A stretch of DNA of 6,785 nt from Phycisphaerae bacterium (lineage in GTDB: Bacteria > Planctomycetota > Phycisphaerae > UBA1845 > UTPLA1). Made by a program: the position numbers and the translations under genes. Where the stretch lies: NCBI GenBank assembly GCA_016935885.1, contig JAFGQA010000144.1, positions 1-6,785 of the forward strand, given 5' to 3'. A model generated the notes under the pieces. That model worked only from the letters and a program-made list of their open reading frames with translations. It had not been told where the DNA came from and ran no database searches. Shown here one piece after another: positions 6,286 to 6,785 of this stretch (positions are counted from its first letter, which is position 1; each line of letters begins with the position of its first letter).

Positions 6286-6310
6286 CAGGTGCATCCAACC
6301 GTGAAGTGCT

Positions 6311-6511
6311 TTAGATGTCCTCGGTGAAGATATCGTACATCGTGTAGTCGTAGCCGAAGGGCGAGAAATCCGCCGGTTCCACGGATGGCGTGAGGAAATC
6401 ACCGGGCATCACGTAGTCCTCGTCGCAGCCGGTCGAAGTCGCACAGCAGAACACGCCGGCGAGGCACAGGGCAAGTGTTACGATCCAGTTTGACTTGTTT
6501 ATGCGATTCAT
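6311..6511 (-). CDS. Small acidic putative lipoprotein, function unknown
   Basis: A 66-residue secreted protein. Residues 1-9 hold K and R, 10-23 are hydrophobic (IVTLALCLAGVFCC) and STGC at 26-29 resembles a lipobox, with C29 as the lipidated residue; serine at -3 is unusual, so plain signal-peptide cleavage is possible. The mature part would be only 38 residues, with 10 acidic residues, 8 aromatic residues (Y/F) and no K, R or H. The ATG at 6511 is supported by AAAGGA (6525-6520) 8 bases upstream. The signal peptide and ribosome site together argue for a real gene despite its size. It stands alone between hairpin elements; I do not recognise the family and its role is unknown. Confidence 0.75.
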   Translation of the reverse strand: MNRINKSNWIVTLALCLAGVFCCATSTGCDEDYVMPGDFLTPSVEPADFSPFGYDYTMYDIFTEDI

Positions 6512-6785
6512 GTTTCGTTTCCTTTCGTAGCGTTCGAGCCAGTTTCATTCAACATGGGAAGTACCCGCCCGCTTTGTCGATCTTCCCTGGGAATCTTGAA
6601 GAATCGCAAGAAACTGCCTCACTCCCCGGCCACGCCGGCGCGCGCCTCCCCCGGTAGGTAGCATCTGCCGTGCCTTCAGGGGCAGAACCGCCCGAGAAGG
6701 GTCCGTGACACTTCCGGCGGCATTCGATTCTGGGTGCCACGGGCGGCTTGTCCGCCCGTGCGGTCTCTCCGGTGGGCGCGTGGGC
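6512..6785. other. Non-coding region upstream of the small lipoprotein gene
   Basis: Apart from the ribosome site at 6520-6525 I find no supported gene. The first 60-80 bases should hold the promoter of the lipoprotein gene, but no clear -10/-35 pair is visible. Small stems occur at 6626-6638 (CCGGC/GCCGG, loop CAC) and 6664-6686 (TCTGCC/GGCAGA, 11-base loop). A strong hairpin lies at 6738-6760. Confidence 0.55.
6733..6760. repeat. Perfect 9-bp hairpin (REP-like element H3)
   Basis: CACGGGCGG (6738-6746) pairs perfectly with CCGCCCGTG (6752-6760) around CTTGT. GGGTGCCAC leads into it (6732-6740). It shares CACGGGCG and GGTGCCAC with the element at 6237-6285, and GGCTTGTCC with the minus strand of the hairpin at 6121-6167. 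This mixture of shared parts points to one dispersed repeat family. It may continue beyond the window. Confidence 0.75.

Larger units (their letters stand above)
5944..6310. other. Non-coding interval with several inverted repeats
   Basis: I see no convincing gene in these 367 bases. The part next to the glycosyltransferase should hold its promoter. Around 6051-6085 is a GC-rich stretch with GCCGGC repeated at 6065-6070 and 6073-6078, partly self-complementary. Two large hairpin elements follow at 6121-6167 and 6237-6285. Short matches of the type ATTCGTTCG and CGAACGAAC (6120-6130 and 6175-6183) face each other across the first hairpin. The interval looks like accumulated REP-type repeats rather than decayed coding sequence. 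Confidence 0.6.

Noticed and set aside
6549..6740. 63-codon open frame on the minus strand at the right end
   Set aside because: It spans several small hairpins, has no signal or domain, and no supporting ribosome site was seen.
6121..6760. CRISPR array
   Set aside because: The repeated parts are hairpins with different stems and irregular spacing of hundreds of bases, without regular spacers or cas genes.

Overview
The window reads as chromosomal DNA of a planctomycete, probably of the Phycisphaerae type. Three things point there. One is a polytopic membrane protein carrying a CxxCGY...RCPECG zinc ribbon, a motif I associate with Phycisphaerae. Another is a single-pass membrane protein whose C-terminus ends in a YP..L.ELVP..LP..P.D motif followed by an LYS.G.DG segment. 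The third is GC-rich intergenic DNA full of REP-like hairpins. This placement rests on family recognition; there is no rRNA or marker gene in the window.

Layout from left to right. Positions 1-67 (minus strand) are the first 22 codons of an IS110-family transposase whose body lies outside the window. The roughly 180 bases upstream of it are non-coding and contain hairpins. In IS110-group elements this is where the bridge RNA that programs target choice is encoded, so 81-250 is the best candidate here for an unusual RNA-guided system. From 326 to 3234 (plus strand) there is a tight two-gene unit of unknown function: a one-TM protein with a GspG-pseudopilin-like tail, then, after 14 bases, an eight-TM protein with a central zinc ribbon. 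Convergent to these, and 30 bases away, is an RluB/RsuA-type pseudouridine synthase (3265-4212, minus). Upstream of it on the same strand, after a 159-base pyrimidine-rich spacer (as read in the RNA), is a GT-C/GT39-like glycosyltransferase (4372-5943, minus).

The right part (5944-6785) is mostly non-coding. It holds a small acidic putative lipoprotein gene (6311-6511, minus) and at least three strong hairpins. Two of these hairpins share a GGCTTGTCC loop core with different stems, and two share CACGGGCG and GGTGCCAC modules, as expected for a dispersed REP-like family.

The genes do not form one obvious pathway. The plus-strand pair probably acts together at the cell envelope, the glycosyltransferase modifies an envelope lipid or protein, and the pseudouridine synthase is rRNA housekeeping. 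No tRNA, rRNA, CRISPR array or complete defence system is visible. The points most worth following are the IS110 upstream RNA, the unexplained membrane pair, the small lipoprotein and the hairpin family.
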